A stretch of 54,187 nucleotides of DNA from Gammaproteobacteria bacterium (GTDB lineage: Bacteria > Pseudomonadota > Gammaproteobacteria > UBA6429 > Thiohalophilaceae): positions 1-54,187 of the forward strand of contig JAHECZ010000017.1 in NCBI GenBank assembly GCA_024641475.1, given 5' to 3'. The first letter of the stretch is position 1, and each line of letters begins with the position of its first letter. Below, piece after piece: positions 16,683-24,731 of this stretch. The translations under genes and the position numbers were made by a program. The notes beneath the pieces were generated by a model. It was not told the origin of the DNA. It saw nothing but the letters and a program-made list of their open reading frames with translations, and did no database searches.

Positions 16683-17417
16683 TTAGTGCAAGGTGGGTCG
16701 ATGGGTTTTATCGTAATAACGTTGCATGATATTTCGCACATGTTGGGGGTAGCCAATTATATCCATTTGCTGCATGCCTTCGTCAAAAAATCCGGGGGCA
16801 TCCTCCGGCAAACGGTACATTAATTGTTCATAGACAGCTTCCATCCGTTGCGGGTCACCACCGCGCGTAACGACGATGCCGAGGTTGAGGTTGAGAACTC
16901 GCCAGGGCCGTCTGGGGTTGCTGCGATCCAGGTCGCGTTTAATTACAGGATTGATCGCTTCAATAATTTCACGCATGACGTCGGCCAATAACGCCAGTTT
17001 TTTGGATTCATGGGAACGATTGGCGTGAATGGATAGCGCATTGACGATAATTTCCAGTTCACTCAAATTTATCTGGTGTCGGGCTGCCCACACGGCCAGC
17101 GGGATAGAGAGCTGCTCAAAACTATTTTGTGCATTGGCGCAGTGTGCAGCAATGCTGCGCTGGCGTAATTCATCCAGTAATTGCAGCCCATGCTCTGCGA
17201 GCGCATCCAGATCGTGCGGCTCAATTGCGACTTCTGGTTGGGGATTTTCGATGCTGTCGAGGACTGCGTAGAATTGCATCAGGCTGGCAATGACGGTATC
17301 CGTGGTGATTTCCGCTGGTGTTGCGGCATGCTGTTTTTCCTGTGCGAGCAATTGTGTCGCGGCATTTTCTGCCAGCATACGCATAGTATCGACATCCGGG
17401 TTAAATTCAGGATCCAT
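16683..17417 (-). CDS. Conserved hypothetical protein, helical, function unknown
   Basis: I do not recognise this 244-residue protein. It has no signal peptide or membrane helix and looks mostly helical and acidic in the N-terminal two thirds (NPDVDTMRMLAENAATQLLAQ). The C-terminal third has the more conserved look: RPWRVLNLNLGIVVTRGGDPQRME, then EDAPGFFDEGMQQMDIIGYP and VRNIMQRYYDKTHR. It lies 14 bases upstream of yciB, so it may be first in a yciB-yciI operon. No good ribosome site supports the ATG at 17417; the ATG at 17384 is an alternative. Confidence 0.72.
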   Translation of the reverse strand: MDPEFNPDVDTMRMLAENAATQLLAQEKQHAATPAEITTDTVIASLMQFYAVLDSIENPQPEVAIEPHDLDALAEHGLQLLDELRQRSIAAHCANAQNSFEQLSIPLAVWAARHQINLSELEIIVNALSIHANRSHESKKLALLADVMREIIEAINPVIKRDLDRSNPRRPWRVLNLNLGIVVTRGGDPQRMEAVYEQLMYRLPEDAPGFFDEGMQQMDIIGYPQHVRNIMQRYYDKTHRPTLH

Positions 17418-17509
17418 GCGGAGTATTTATCGTTTTGCTCATGGTCGGCACTTTAGCATAGCACTGCATGCAAGGACATCCGGATGGCTTTGGAGTACAC
17501 TACCGCGCC

Positions 17510-18373
17510 ATGTCAGAGACCCTGTACGATTTACACGCGCATACCACAGCATCCGATGGCAGTTTGTCACCGGCAGAGCTGGTGCAGCATGCCAAACTTT
17601 GTGCAACCGATGTACTCGCGGTCACGGATCATGACATCACCGCAGGAATTCGTGAGGCGCAACAGGTCGGACGTGAAGTGGGCGTCTGCATCGTACCGGG
17701 GATTGAGATATCCGTAACCTGGTCAGCCCAAACGATACATATCGTAGGTCTGCATATCGATCCTGAGGACCCACAGTTACTCCACGGACTCGAAGAATTG
17801 CAGGCATTTCGCTGTTGGCGTGCCGAGGAAATTGGTCGGCGGCTGGAAAAAGCCGGGATCAGTGGCGCATACGAGGGCGCCTGCCGTTATGCCAATGGCA
17901 AGATTATTTCACGCACACATTTTGCGCGCTTTTTGGTTGAGCAGGGCCGCGCCCGTGATACACGTCAGGTGTTTACGCGCTATTTGGTCAACAACAAACC
18001 CGGTTATGTCCCTGGACGTTGGGCAACACTGGCGCAGGCATTGGCGTGGATACACGCTGCTGGTGGCATCGCGGTGCTGGCACATCCGGCGCGTTATCGC
18101 ATGACGGCAACAAAATTGCGGCAACTAATGGGTGAGTTTCGCGAGTTAGGCGGTATCGCACTGGAAGTAGTATCAGGTAGTCATAGCAGTGATGATATGC
18201 AGCATTTTGCCAAGGTATCACGGCAAATGAATTTATACGCCTCACGTGGATCAGATTATCATGGACCGGAACAATCCTATGCCGATCCGCGGCGGCTGCC
18301 GTTTTTACCGGCATCGTGTCATCCGCTTTGGGAATCCGATTTGTGGAAGGCCTGTGCTGAACATGCTGCCTGA
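17510..18373 (+). CDS. rnm: PHP-domain 5'-3' exoribonuclease, RNase AM (YciV/TrpH family)
   Basis: This 287-residue protein has the PHP phosphoesterase metal motifs in order. DLHAHTTASDGSLSP comes first, then AVTDHDITAG, PGIEISVTW, HIVGLHID, GGIAVLAHPARY, EVVSGSH and a final SRGSDYHGP. The E. coli homologue trims the 5' ends of rRNAs. It can also act on short oligonucleotides, and the family includes a nucleoside 3',5'-bisphosphate phosphatase. I chose the ATG at 17510 because the protein then begins MSETLYDLHAHT like the family; the frame extends to 17468 without a ribosome site. It is divergent from the unknown gene at 16683-17417 and precedes yciO, as is usual. Confidence 0.9.
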   Translation: MSETLYDLHAHTTASDGSLSPAELVQHAKLCATDVLAVTDHDITAGIREAQQVGREVGVCIVPGIEISVTWSAQTIHIVGLHIDPEDPQLLHGLEELQAFRCWRAEEIGRRLEKAGISGAYEGACRYANGKIISRTHFARFLVEQGRARDTRQVFTRYLVNNKPGYVPGRWATLAQALAWIHAAGGIAVLAHPARYRMTATKLRQLMGEFRELGGIALEVVSGSHSSDDMQHFAKVSRQMNLYASRGSDYHGPEQSYADPRRLPFLPASCHPLWESDLWKACAEHAA

Positions 18374-18425
18374 GCACAACAGGTTTATGTGGGAGTCGAT
18401 CAGGTAGCGTTTCGCTGTTGGTATT

Positions 18426-19046
18426 ATGAGTCAATTTTTTCAAATTCATCCCAGGAATCCACAGTTGCGTCTGATCCGCAAGGCAGTGGAAATGATCCGT
18501 GATGGCGCGGTCATCGTTTATCCAACCGATTCGGCTTATGCCTTGGCCTGTCATAGTGGTGACAAGAAAGCGTTGGATCGGATCATTCGTATCCGCGATT
18601 TGGATGAAAAACATAATTTCACGTTGATGTGCCGCGATCTGTCCGAAATTGCAATCTATGCCAAGGTCAATAATATTGCCTATCGACTGATGAATTCATG
18701 CACTCCCGGTGCCTATACATTTATTTTACCCGCAACCCGTGATGTGCCACGTCGGCTCATGCATCCCAAAAAGCGCACCATTGGCATTCGCGTCCCGGAT
18801 CACATCATTACCCGCGCATTGCTGGATGAACTCAATGAGCCGTTAATGAGTACCACGCTGATATTGCCGGGTGAAGAATTACCCCTCAATGATGCTGAAA
18901 TGATTCGTGAGCGATTGGAACATGATGTTGATCTGGTTATCGATGGCGGACAGTGCCACATCGAACCCACCACCGTGGTGGATATGACAGATGGTAATCC
19001 TATAATACAGCGTATTGGCCGTGGTGATCCCCTGCCATTTCAATGA
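18426..19046 (+). CDS. yciO: YciO, Sua5/YrdC-like dsRNA-binding-fold protein
   Basis: This 206-residue protein belongs to the Sua5/YciO/YrdC family. The YciO block reads VIVYPTDSAYALACHSGDKKALDRI, then RDLDEKHNFTLMCRDLSEI and PGAYTFILPATRDVPRRL. KKRTIGIRVPDH and DVDLVIDGGQC follow. YrdC/TsaC makes the threonylcarbamoyl-AMP precursor of tRNA t6A; YciO is the paralogue usually clustered with rnm and trpS, and its own substrate role is less settled. A TsaC is probably encoded elsewhere. Confidence 0.9.
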   Translation: MSQFFQIHPRNPQLRLIRKAVEMIRDGAVIVYPTDSAYALACHSGDKKALDRIIRIRDLDEKHNFTLMCRDLSEIAIYAKVNNIAYRLMNSCTPGAYTFILPATRDVPRRLMHPKKRTIGIRVPDHIITRALLDELNEPLMSTTLILPGEELPLNDAEMIRERLEHDVDLVIDGGQCHIEPTTVVDMTDGNPIIQRIGRGDPLPFQ

Positions 19047-19080
19047 GTTGTCAATCGGGACGCATGCAGGGAAACTGCGA

Positions 19081-19086
19081 TATAAT
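19081..19086 (+). promoter_or_regulatory. Possible -10 element upstream of trpS
   Basis: TATAAT matches the sigma-70 -10 consensus 40 bases before the trpS start, downstream of the yciO stop. No good -35 box is seen at 16-18 bp, so this is tentative. Confidence 0.35.
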
Positions 19087-19126
19087 GCCCGGCAAATAGT
19101 TATAAGCATTGCCAACAGGGAGCCTC

Positions 19127-20338
19127 TTGAATTTACCTAACCAACCGCAACGCGTACTGTCCGGTATGCGGCCTACGGGTGCTTTGCATCTGGGACATTA
19201 TCACGGTGTCCTGAAAAACTGGCTCAAGCTGCAACATGAATATGAATGCTATTTCTTTGTGGCTGACTGGCATGCCCTGACGACCCATTATGAAGATGTA
19301 TCGATCCTCGACAAAAGTGTCTGGGAAATGGTCATTGACTGGTTGGCGGTTGGCATTAATCCCGGCTCGGCGTGCTTGTTTATTCAATCGCGTGTCCCGG
19401 AACATGCTGAATTGCATTTGTTGTTGTCCATGATTACCCCCTTGGGTTGGCTCGAGCGTGTGCCGACTTATAAAGATCAGCAGGAAAAGCTCAAAGAGAA
19501 AGATCTGGCAACCTATGGTTTCCTCGGTTATCCACTGTTACAGAGTGCTGATATTCTTGTCTATAAAGCGGGAATGGTTCCGGTTGGCGAAGATCAAGTG
19601 GCCCATATTGAATTAACCCGTGAAGTGGCGCGACGCTTTAATCACATGTACGGACGTGAACCCGGATTTGAAGAAAAAGCGCTGGAAGCAATCAAAAAAT
19701 TGGGCAAGAAAAACGCCAAACTGTATCAGGATTTACGCAAGCGTTATCAAGAGCAAGGTGATGACGCGGCACTCGCGACGGCGCGTGCGCTATTGGATAC
19801 TCAACAAAATATTTCCCTGGGGGATAAAGAACGACTCTTCGGTTATTTGGAAGGCGGCGGGCGCATCATTCTGCCCGAGCCGAAGGAACTGCTGACTCAG
19901 GCGTCTAAAATGCCAGGGCTGGACGGTCAAAAGATGTCGAAATCCTATGGCAACACTATCGCCTTGCGTGAACCACCGGCGGAAGTGGAGAAAAAACTTC
20001 GTACCATGCCAACCGATCCGGCCCGGGTCCGCCGTACCGACAAGGGTGATCCGGATCGTTGTCCGGTCTGGCCATTCCATCAAGTGTATTCGGATGACAT
20101 CACCCGTGCCTGGGTACAGGAAGGTTGTCGCAGTGCGGACATCGGCTGTCTGGATTGTAAAAAGCCACTTATTGATGCAGTACTGGCGGAGCTGGCACCC
20201 ATCCAGGAACGGGCCGCCCAGTACACGGCCGATCGTGATTTGGTGCGGAATATCATCCATGAAGGCTGTGAGAAGGCGCGAAATGTGGCACGACAGACCC
20301 TGGTTGAGGTGCGCGCGGCGATGGGACTGGAATATTAA
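19127..20338 (+). CDS. trpS: Tryptophan--tRNA ligase TrpS
   Basis: TrpS charges tRNA-Trp with tryptophan. This class I synthetase has 403 residues with the HIGH-type motif HLGH at residues 21-24 and KMSKS in DGQKMSKSYGNT. It is longer than the 330-residue E. coli enzyme. An insertion lies before KMSKS (KKLGKKNAKLYQDLRKRY to GRIILPEP), as in the longer gammaproteobacterial TrpS group. A CRSADIGCLDCKK segment is near the C-terminus. The start is set at TTG 19127 because AGGGAG lies just upstream (spacing 4) and the protein then begins MNLPNQPQRVLSGMRPTG; another TTG at 19109 is possible. scpA follows. Confidence 0.95.
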   Translation: MNLPNQPQRVLSGMRPTGALHLGHYHGVLKNWLKLQHEYECYFFVADWHALTTHYEDVSILDKSVWEMVIDWLAVGINPGSACLFIQSRVPEHAELHLLLSMITPLGWLERVPTYKDQQEKLKEKDLATYGFLGYPLLQSADILVYKAGMVPVGEDQVAHIELTREVARRFNHMYGREPGFEEKALEAIKKLGKKNAKLYQDLRKRYQEQGDDAALATARALLDTQQNISLGDKERLFGYLEGGGRIILPEPKELLTQASKMPGLDGQKMSKSYGNTIALREPPAEVEKKLRTMPTDPARVRRTDKGDPDRCPVWPFHQVYSDDITRAWVQEGCRSADIGCLDCKKPLIDAVLAELAPIQERAAQYTADRDLVRNIIHEGCEKARNVARQTLVEVRAAMGLEY

Positions 20339-20382
20339 TGAGCAAAAGACAAACTTGGCCAACTACGGTAGCATAGCGGCGC

Positions 20383-21237
20383 ATGACAGAGCCGCAGTCC
20401 GTTAATACAGGTGCCGAACAGCAGGAGATGCCCTTTGCCGTTGTGCTAGGGGTGCCCTATACCCACCTCCCTAAAGACCTCTATATCCCGCCGGATGCGC
20501 TGGAAGTCTTTTTGGCTGAAGCATTTGAGGGTCCCTTGGACCTGCTGCTCTATCTGATCCGACGCCAAAATCTCGATATCCTGGATATCCCGATTGCCGA
20601 AATCACCCGGCAATATATGAGCTATGTCGAGATCATGAAGGATTTACGCCTGGAATTGGCCGCAGAATACCTGGTCATGGCAGCGATGCTGGCCGAGATT
20701 AAATCGCGGTTGTTGTTGCCTCGGCAGGAAGAAGCGCAGGATGAAGACGATCCTCGCGCGGAGCTGGTGCGTCGTCTGCAGGAATACGAACGCTATAAAC
20801 AGGTTGCTGAAGATATCGAGGCGATGCCACGGGCGGATCGCGATACTCCGCCTGTTGAGTTGGCCGTGCCGGATTTAAAGATTGTTAAACTGCCGCCACG
20901 TGTCGATATTCGTGATTTGGCTATGGCGCTCAAAGATGTTTTTGAGCGTGCTTCCAACTATGCGCACCACCATGTGCGCTTGGAGCCCTTGTCGGTACGT
21001 GAACGTATGACAAATGTACTTAAAGCCCTAGGTCCACAGACATTTACAGAATTCACCAGTTTGTTCAATCCTGGCGAAGGGCGCGCCGGAGTGGTGGTTA
21101 CGCTGCTGGCGGTATTGGAATTATTGAAACAATCCATGATTGAACTGGTGCAAACCGAAGTGTTCGGCCCAATCCATGTCAAAGCGATGGGTAACAAGTC
21201 GAGTGATGCCGTACAATTTACTGACATTGATGAGTAA
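20383..21237 (+). CDS. scpA: Segregation and condensation protein ScpA
   Basis: ScpA is the kleisin of the SMC-ScpAB chromosome condensation complex. This 284-residue protein has the diagnostic start of the family core, FEGPLDLLLYLIRRQNLDILDIPIAEITRQY. AAEYLVMAAMLAEIKSRLLLP follows. Its C-terminal winged helix has EPLSVRERMTNVLKAL and VTLLAVLELLKQSMIELVQTE. An N-terminal extension of about 45 residues precedes the core. It lies 12 bases ahead of scpB, its direct partner. Confidence 0.96.
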   Translation: MTEPQSVNTGAEQQEMPFAVVLGVPYTHLPKDLYIPPDALEVFLAEAFEGPLDLLLYLIRRQNLDILDIPIAEITRQYMSYVEIMKDLRLELAAEYLVMAAMLAEIKSRLLLPRQEEAQDEDDPRAELVRRLQEYERYKQVAEDIEAMPRADRDTPPVELAVPDLKIVKLPPRVDIRDLAMALKDVFERASNYAHHHVRLEPLSVRERMTNVLKALGPQTFTEFTSLFNPGEGRAGVVVTLLAVLELLKQSMIELVQTEVFGPIHVKAMGNKSSDAVQFTDIDE

Positions 21238-21249
21238 CGTGAAGCTGCT

Positions 21250-21927
21250 ATGGAACCACAACAGTTAAAAGCCATTCTTGAATCCGTCATTATGTCCTCA
21301 AATACACCGTTATCGGTGGAGCGGCTATTAGCGATTTTTAATGAAGATGAACGACCGGAGAAAAGTGCGATTAGCGACGCTTTAACCGCTTTGCAGGCAG
21401 AATACGCCGACAAAAGTATTGAGTTGAAGGAAGTCGGCAGTGGTTTTCGTTTTCAGGTTCGCAAACACTATGCGGATTGGGTTTCGCGTTTATGGGAAGA
21501 GCGTCCGCAGCGTTATTCGCGTGCACTACTCGAAACCTTGGCGCTGATTGCCTATAAACAACCGATTACCCGCGGCGATATCGAACAAATCCGTGGTGTG
21601 GCAGTGAATACCCAGATTATCAAGACTTTGTTAGAGCGTGACTGGATTGAAATTCTGGGTGAACGTGATGTGCCAGGTCGGCCATCACTATATGGCACCA
21701 CTCCGCAATTTCTCGATTATTTTAATTTAACCTCACTTGAGGAATTACCCGCCTTGCCACCGGTGCGCGATCTGGAACAAATCAGTGCCGAACTGAATCT
21801 GAATCTGGAAACACCCACAGATAAACCAGAAGGTGCGGATAAAGTCATAGCATTGACCGTTGAAAATTCCACTGAGGCAAACAGCGATACGACGGATGAT
21901 GTCGCTGAATCGGCAACAGCCTCCTGA
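21250..21927 (+). CDS. scpB: Segregation and condensation protein ScpB
   Basis: ScpB dimers bind ScpA in the condensin complex. The 225 residues form two winged-helix domains. The family motif PQRYSRALLETLALIAYKQPITRGDIEQIRGV is exact, and LLERDWIEILGERDVPGRPSLYGTT follows. The C-terminal 45 residues are acidic, Thr/Asp-rich and probably disordered. It sits between scpA and rluB, the standard order in this group. Confidence 0.96.
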   Translation: MEPQQLKAILESVIMSSNTPLSVERLLAIFNEDERPEKSAISDALTALQAEYADKSIELKEVGSGFRFQVRKHYADWVSRLWEERPQRYSRALLETLALIAYKQPITRGDIEQIRGVAVNTQIIKTLLERDWIEILGERDVPGRPSLYGTTPQFLDYFNLTSLEELPALPPVRDLEQISAELNLNLETPTDKPEGADKVIALTVENSTEANSDTTDDVAESATAS

Positions 21928-21958
21928 CTAAAGGGCGTATCCCGCCCGGCTTAAATTT

Positions 21959-22759
21959 ATGTCTGAACGTATTCAAAAAGTACTGGCCCAAATGGGCCTG
22001 GGTTCGCGGCGCCAGATCGAAAACTGGATTCGCGAAGGCCGGGTCAGAATCAATGGTTCCATTGTGACGCTGGGTACCTGTCTTAATCCGGACGATCGTC
22101 TGACAGTGGATAGCCGTCAAATTAAATTACCCGTGGCCGGTGAGGCGGTGGATACCCGGGTGTTGATCTACCACAAAAAGGTCGGCGTGATCTGTACCCG
22201 TCAGGATCCCGAGGGGCGTCCAACCGTATTTGCTGATTTACCACGATTGCGGCAAGGACGTTGGATTGCGGTTGGCCGACTGGATATCAATAGTAGCGGG
22301 TTGTTGTTATTTACCAACAATGGTGAGTTGGCGAATCGTTTAATGCATCCATCCTATGAAATTGAACGTGAATACGCCGTCCGTGTACTGGGTGAAGTCA
22401 GCGCCGAGACTCTAAAACGAGTAATAACCGGGGTAGAGCTTGACGACGGTGTAACAAAGTTCGATAGTATTGTCGACGCGGGGGGCAGTGGGGCTAATCA
22501 TTGGTACCATGTTGTCCTTAAGGAGGGGCGCAATCGGGAAGTGCGGCGTATCTGGGAAGCGGTTGGCCATAAGGTCAGTCGATTGCACCGGGTACGATAT
22601 AGCAATGTCGTACTTCCACGCAGTGTGCGCCCGGGCAAATTTGAACAGCTCCCGCCCGATGTTGTCGAAATACTAATGGCTGCGGTGGATATTCAAGGTC
22701 AGGCAAGACCCAAGCACACGCAGTCGAAACGCCAGGGGCGTAATAAAACCAGGGTATGA
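21959..22759 (+). CDS. rluB: 23S rRNA pseudouridine-2605 synthase RluB
   Basis: RluB converts U2605 of 23S rRNA to pseudouridine. This 266-residue protein has an N-terminal S4 RNA-binding domain (ERIQKVLAQMGLGSRRQIENWI). The RsuA/RluB catalytic motif follows: GRLDINSSGLLLFTNNGELANRLMHP, with catalytic Asp in GRLD. KEGRNREVRRIWEAVGHKVSRLHRVRY is diagnostic of the family. The short basic tail (KHTQSKRQGRNKTRV) is typical of RluB. Confidence 0.95.
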   Translation: MSERIQKVLAQMGLGSRRQIENWIREGRVRINGSIVTLGTCLNPDDRLTVDSRQIKLPVAGEAVDTRVLIYHKKVGVICTRQDPEGRPTVFADLPRLRQGRWIAVGRLDINSSGLLLFTNNGELANRLMHPSYEIEREYAVRVLGEVSAETLKRVITGVELDDGVTKFDSIVDAGGSGANHWYHVVLKEGRNREVRRIWEAVGHKVSRLHRVRYSNVVLPRSVRPGKFEQLPPDVVEILMAAVDIQGQARPKHTQSKRQGRNKTRV

Positions 22760-22804
22760 CGTTACGGTAACCCGCCCTAATAAAAAAAGATAAGTGAGGG
22801 TGTG

Positions 22805-22870
22805 ATGCGCATTACTACTTTAGCGCTGATAGCAGTGATCCTGCTCGTCGGCGTCCAGCTTTATGTCTAA
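22805..22870 (+). CDS. Candidate 21-residue single-pass membrane mini-protein
   Basis: ATG-initiated ORF of 21 codons encoding a nearly pure membrane helix: MRITTLALIAVILLVGVQLY then V. GAGG lies about 6 bases upstream (gagggtgtg-ATG), a strong ribosome site for so short a frame. It follows rluB by 45 bases on the same strand. The sequence resembles the N-terminal membrane helix of FtsB-type proteins, but no coiled-coil follows. It could be a real small membrane protein or a remnant; expression evidence is needed. Confidence 0.45.
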   Translation: MRITTLALIAVILLVGVQLYV

Positions 22871-22906
22871 GTAACTTACGTTTTTTTCAGACAAACCAGG
22901 CAAGTC

Positions 22907-22928
22907 TTCGCGTATTAAACTACGCGAA
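22907..22928. other. 8-bp hairpin in the rluB downstream region
   Basis: TTCGCGTA and TACGCGAA flank a six-base loop. There is no T-run on the plus side. It may be a weak terminator or RNA-processing hairpin downstream of rluB and the mini-ORF. Confidence 0.35.
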
Positions 22929-22988
22929 AGGGTTGGATTGCGCGTAAAAAATATATCTGGTTTCAGAGTGGTTTGGGAGAGGTTTTTC

Positions 22989-23075
22989 GTGAAAAGAAAA
23001 GGTGACTACGAATCAGCTTTATTCGAAAAATTATTTACCCGGTTTGGCGCATCTGATGTTTCGAGCGCAAGGTAA
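22989..23075 (+). CDS. Weak candidate 28-residue ORF with strong ribosome site
   Basis: A GTG-initiated frame of 28 codons (MKRKGDYESALFEKLFTRFG...) has GGGAGAGG six bases upstream. Its 3' half overlaps the end of the convergent gene at 23035. The strong Shine-Dalgarno is the main argument; the sequence resembles nothing I know. It may be a chance ORF. Confidence 0.2.
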   Translation: MKRKGDYESALFEKLFTRFGASDVSSAR

Positions 23076-23463
23076 ATGGTGCCAGTGGCGTAGGCAGGTC
23101 AATATAATCGCTCAATAGGACCACGACTTTATTGATATCACCTGAGGCAATGCGCATCAAGCTCTGAATGATCTTTTCATCGCCGAGCGCTTTATTAAAA
23201 TCGCGCAGGATAAATACGCCAAAATGCTTACAGCCATCAATATGGTCAAGTAACTCTTTAGGAATAACGGTACGCGGAATCTTGATGTGCGAGGCCCCCA
23301 TGCGGTGTAGGCCAGTATTATTTTCCCAGACATAAAATGCTTTATTACTGAAGCGGCTTAGTTGCGTAAATAATTCAACGACGCGTTCTGCCTCATAAGT
23401 CTCAATGCTAACCAGGCGAAAATTGGCATCGAGCATCTGGTCGAGTTGATCAAGATAGTTCAT
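23035..23463 (-). CDS. Stand-alone domain resembling the N-terminus of Ycf46-type AAA+ ATPases
   Basis: This 142-residue protein has no signal peptide. Its pattern matches the N-terminal domain that precedes the AAA+ module in Ycf46-like ATPases. LDQLDQMLDANFRLVSIETY and RVVELFTQL come first, then AFYVWENNTGLHR. GVFILRDFNKAL, the DEKIIQSLMRIA helix, VVVLLSDYIDLP and a final basic stretch, APFTLRSKHQ, complete it. No Walker A or B motif is present, and no AAA+ remnant lies downstream, where rluB ends on the other strand. It may regulate or sequester a related ATPase; that is inference. It is read in the same direction as the diguanylate cyclase upstream. Confidence 0.6.
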   Translation of the reverse strand: MNYLDQLDQMLDANFRLVSIETYEAERVVELFTQLSRFSNKAFYVWENNTGLHRMGASHIKIPRTVIPKELLDHIDGCKHFGVFILRDFNKALGDEKIIQSLMRIASGDINKVVVLLSDYIDLPTPLAPFTLRSKHQMRQTG

Positions 23464-23546
23464 TGCGGCATTTACCCTTAAAAATACTGTGACTACATGA
23501 AGGTATTCTAGCCTAAAATCGAGGCCTTAGAAGTAAAAAACGCGAG

Positions 23547-23581
23547 CCAATTCAAAAATTTACAAATTTGTAACAAATTGG
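23547..23581 (-). terminator. Imperfect AT-rich hairpin downstream of the diguanylate cyclase gene
   Basis: A 14-bp perfect palindrome TTACAAATTTGTAA (23560-23573) is nested within CCAATT/AATTGG arms. In the minus direction a T-run follows seven bases later. It could end the GGDEF gene transcript or serve as an operator for the 142-residue protein gene. Confidence 0.4.
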
Positions 23582-23587
23582 CCATGG

Positions 23588-24508
23588 CTAGCGCTTTGCC
23601 TGGGCAAAGGTATGGACACAATTGCGACCATTGGATTTCGCCTGGTATAAGGCTGCATCCGCTTTATTAAACAAACGGGTAACCGTATCGCGTGAACCTA
23701 ATACGGCAATACCGATACTGGCAGTCACACTGATATTTTTTCCATTAAATTCAAAAGCATGCTGCTCGATTGTGGTACGAACACGTTCGGCAACCAAATG
23801 GGCACCTTCAATGTCGGTGCCAGACAGAATCATCGCAAATTCTTCGCCACCATAACGGAAAAGCATATCGCAGGAACGCAGGGTTTCCTTGACGCAAGTC
23901 GCCAAGTTTCGCAATACATAATCGCCAGTGCTATGGCCATAGGTGTCATTGATGGATTTAAAATGATCGACATCCAGAATCAGCAGACTCAGCGGATTAT
24001 GTTGCCGGCGTGCCAACTCGACTTCACGCTGGATAGCCAAATCCAGTGCGGCACGGTTATTAATACCTGTTAATCCGTCAATATGTGCCGATTTAAGCGC
24101 GGCCTGGTACAACAAGGCATTGCGTAACGGGTAAACCAGGTGATAAATCTGATTTTCCAATAACTCCATTTCATCGTTGCTAAAGCGTTTATTCCGGGTA
24201 AAGCGCATTTCACCCAGTGCTTCACCCGCAATTCGTAAACGATAAATCGCGGTGTGGCGTTCTTCCTTGCCAACATCCAGCTTGAACTGGTGACTTTCAT
24301 TGACATAATGCGCGCTGTTAAATGTGACAGCTTCACGCGTACTATCAAGGAAGAAGTTCAGAATGCTTTCAACTTCCAGTGAAGTTTGTAACAGCCCGGC
24401 AAGTTTGAGGGTGCGCTGTAGTTCCTGAATATTCAGATCCAGCAGGCTAACGACTTGCGCTGAATTATTCTGCGCCTCAGTGTTATCTGAAATTGTGTGA
24501 ATCGCCAT
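23588..24508 (-). CDS. Diguanylate cyclase (GGDEF domain with N-terminal sensor region)
   Basis: This enzyme makes cyclic di-GMP from two GTP, a signal controlling pili, motility and exopolysaccharide. The 306 residues contain a GAF-like N-terminal region (about 25-135) and a GGDEF domain. The domain starts at DGLTGINNRAAL and has LLILDVDHFKSINDTYGHSTGD; the active-site motif GGEEF is at 220-224. The product-inhibition site RSCD (211-214) lies exactly five residues before GGEEF, so the enzyme should be feedback-inhibited. I set the start at ATG 24508, with AAGG about 11 bases upstream; ATGs at 24526 and 24562 are possible. No membrane helix is seen, so it should be cytosolic. Confidence 0.93.
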   Translation of the reverse strand: MAIHTISDNTEAQNNSAQVVSLLDLNIQELQRTLKLAGLLQTSLEVESILNFFLDSTREAVTFNSAHYVNESHQFKLDVGKEERHTAIYRLRIAGEALGEMRFTRNKRFSNDEMELLENQIYHLVYPLRNALLYQAALKSAHIDGLTGINNRAALDLAIQREVELARRQHNPLSLLILDVDHFKSINDTYGHSTGDYVLRNLATCVKETLRSCDMLFRYGGEEFAMILSGTDIEGAHLVAERVRTTIEQHAFEFNGKNISVTASIGIAVLGSRDTVTRLFNKADAALYQAKSNGRNCVHTFAQAKR

Positions 24509-24731
24509 ACCAAGTTTAACCTTCATTGGAAGTATTGATGGCTTAGCAGTAGCGAAAATCATGCCAGAAAAAAACAGACTTACTAAACAATAAAATATCT
24601 ATAAAAAACAATAAGATAAAAATGCTGTTGAATCAATTGATATGAATATGTCAAGTTCCTGTCGCTGTTTTAGCCGGGCTTGACCGGAAATATAACGTGG
24701 TTGAAGCGGCCAGGAATTGCCGGAGAGGGTA

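Noticed and set aside
17988-18614. 208-codon minus-strand frame opposite rnm and yciO
   Set aside because: It spans two well-supported plus-strand genes and has no family signal.
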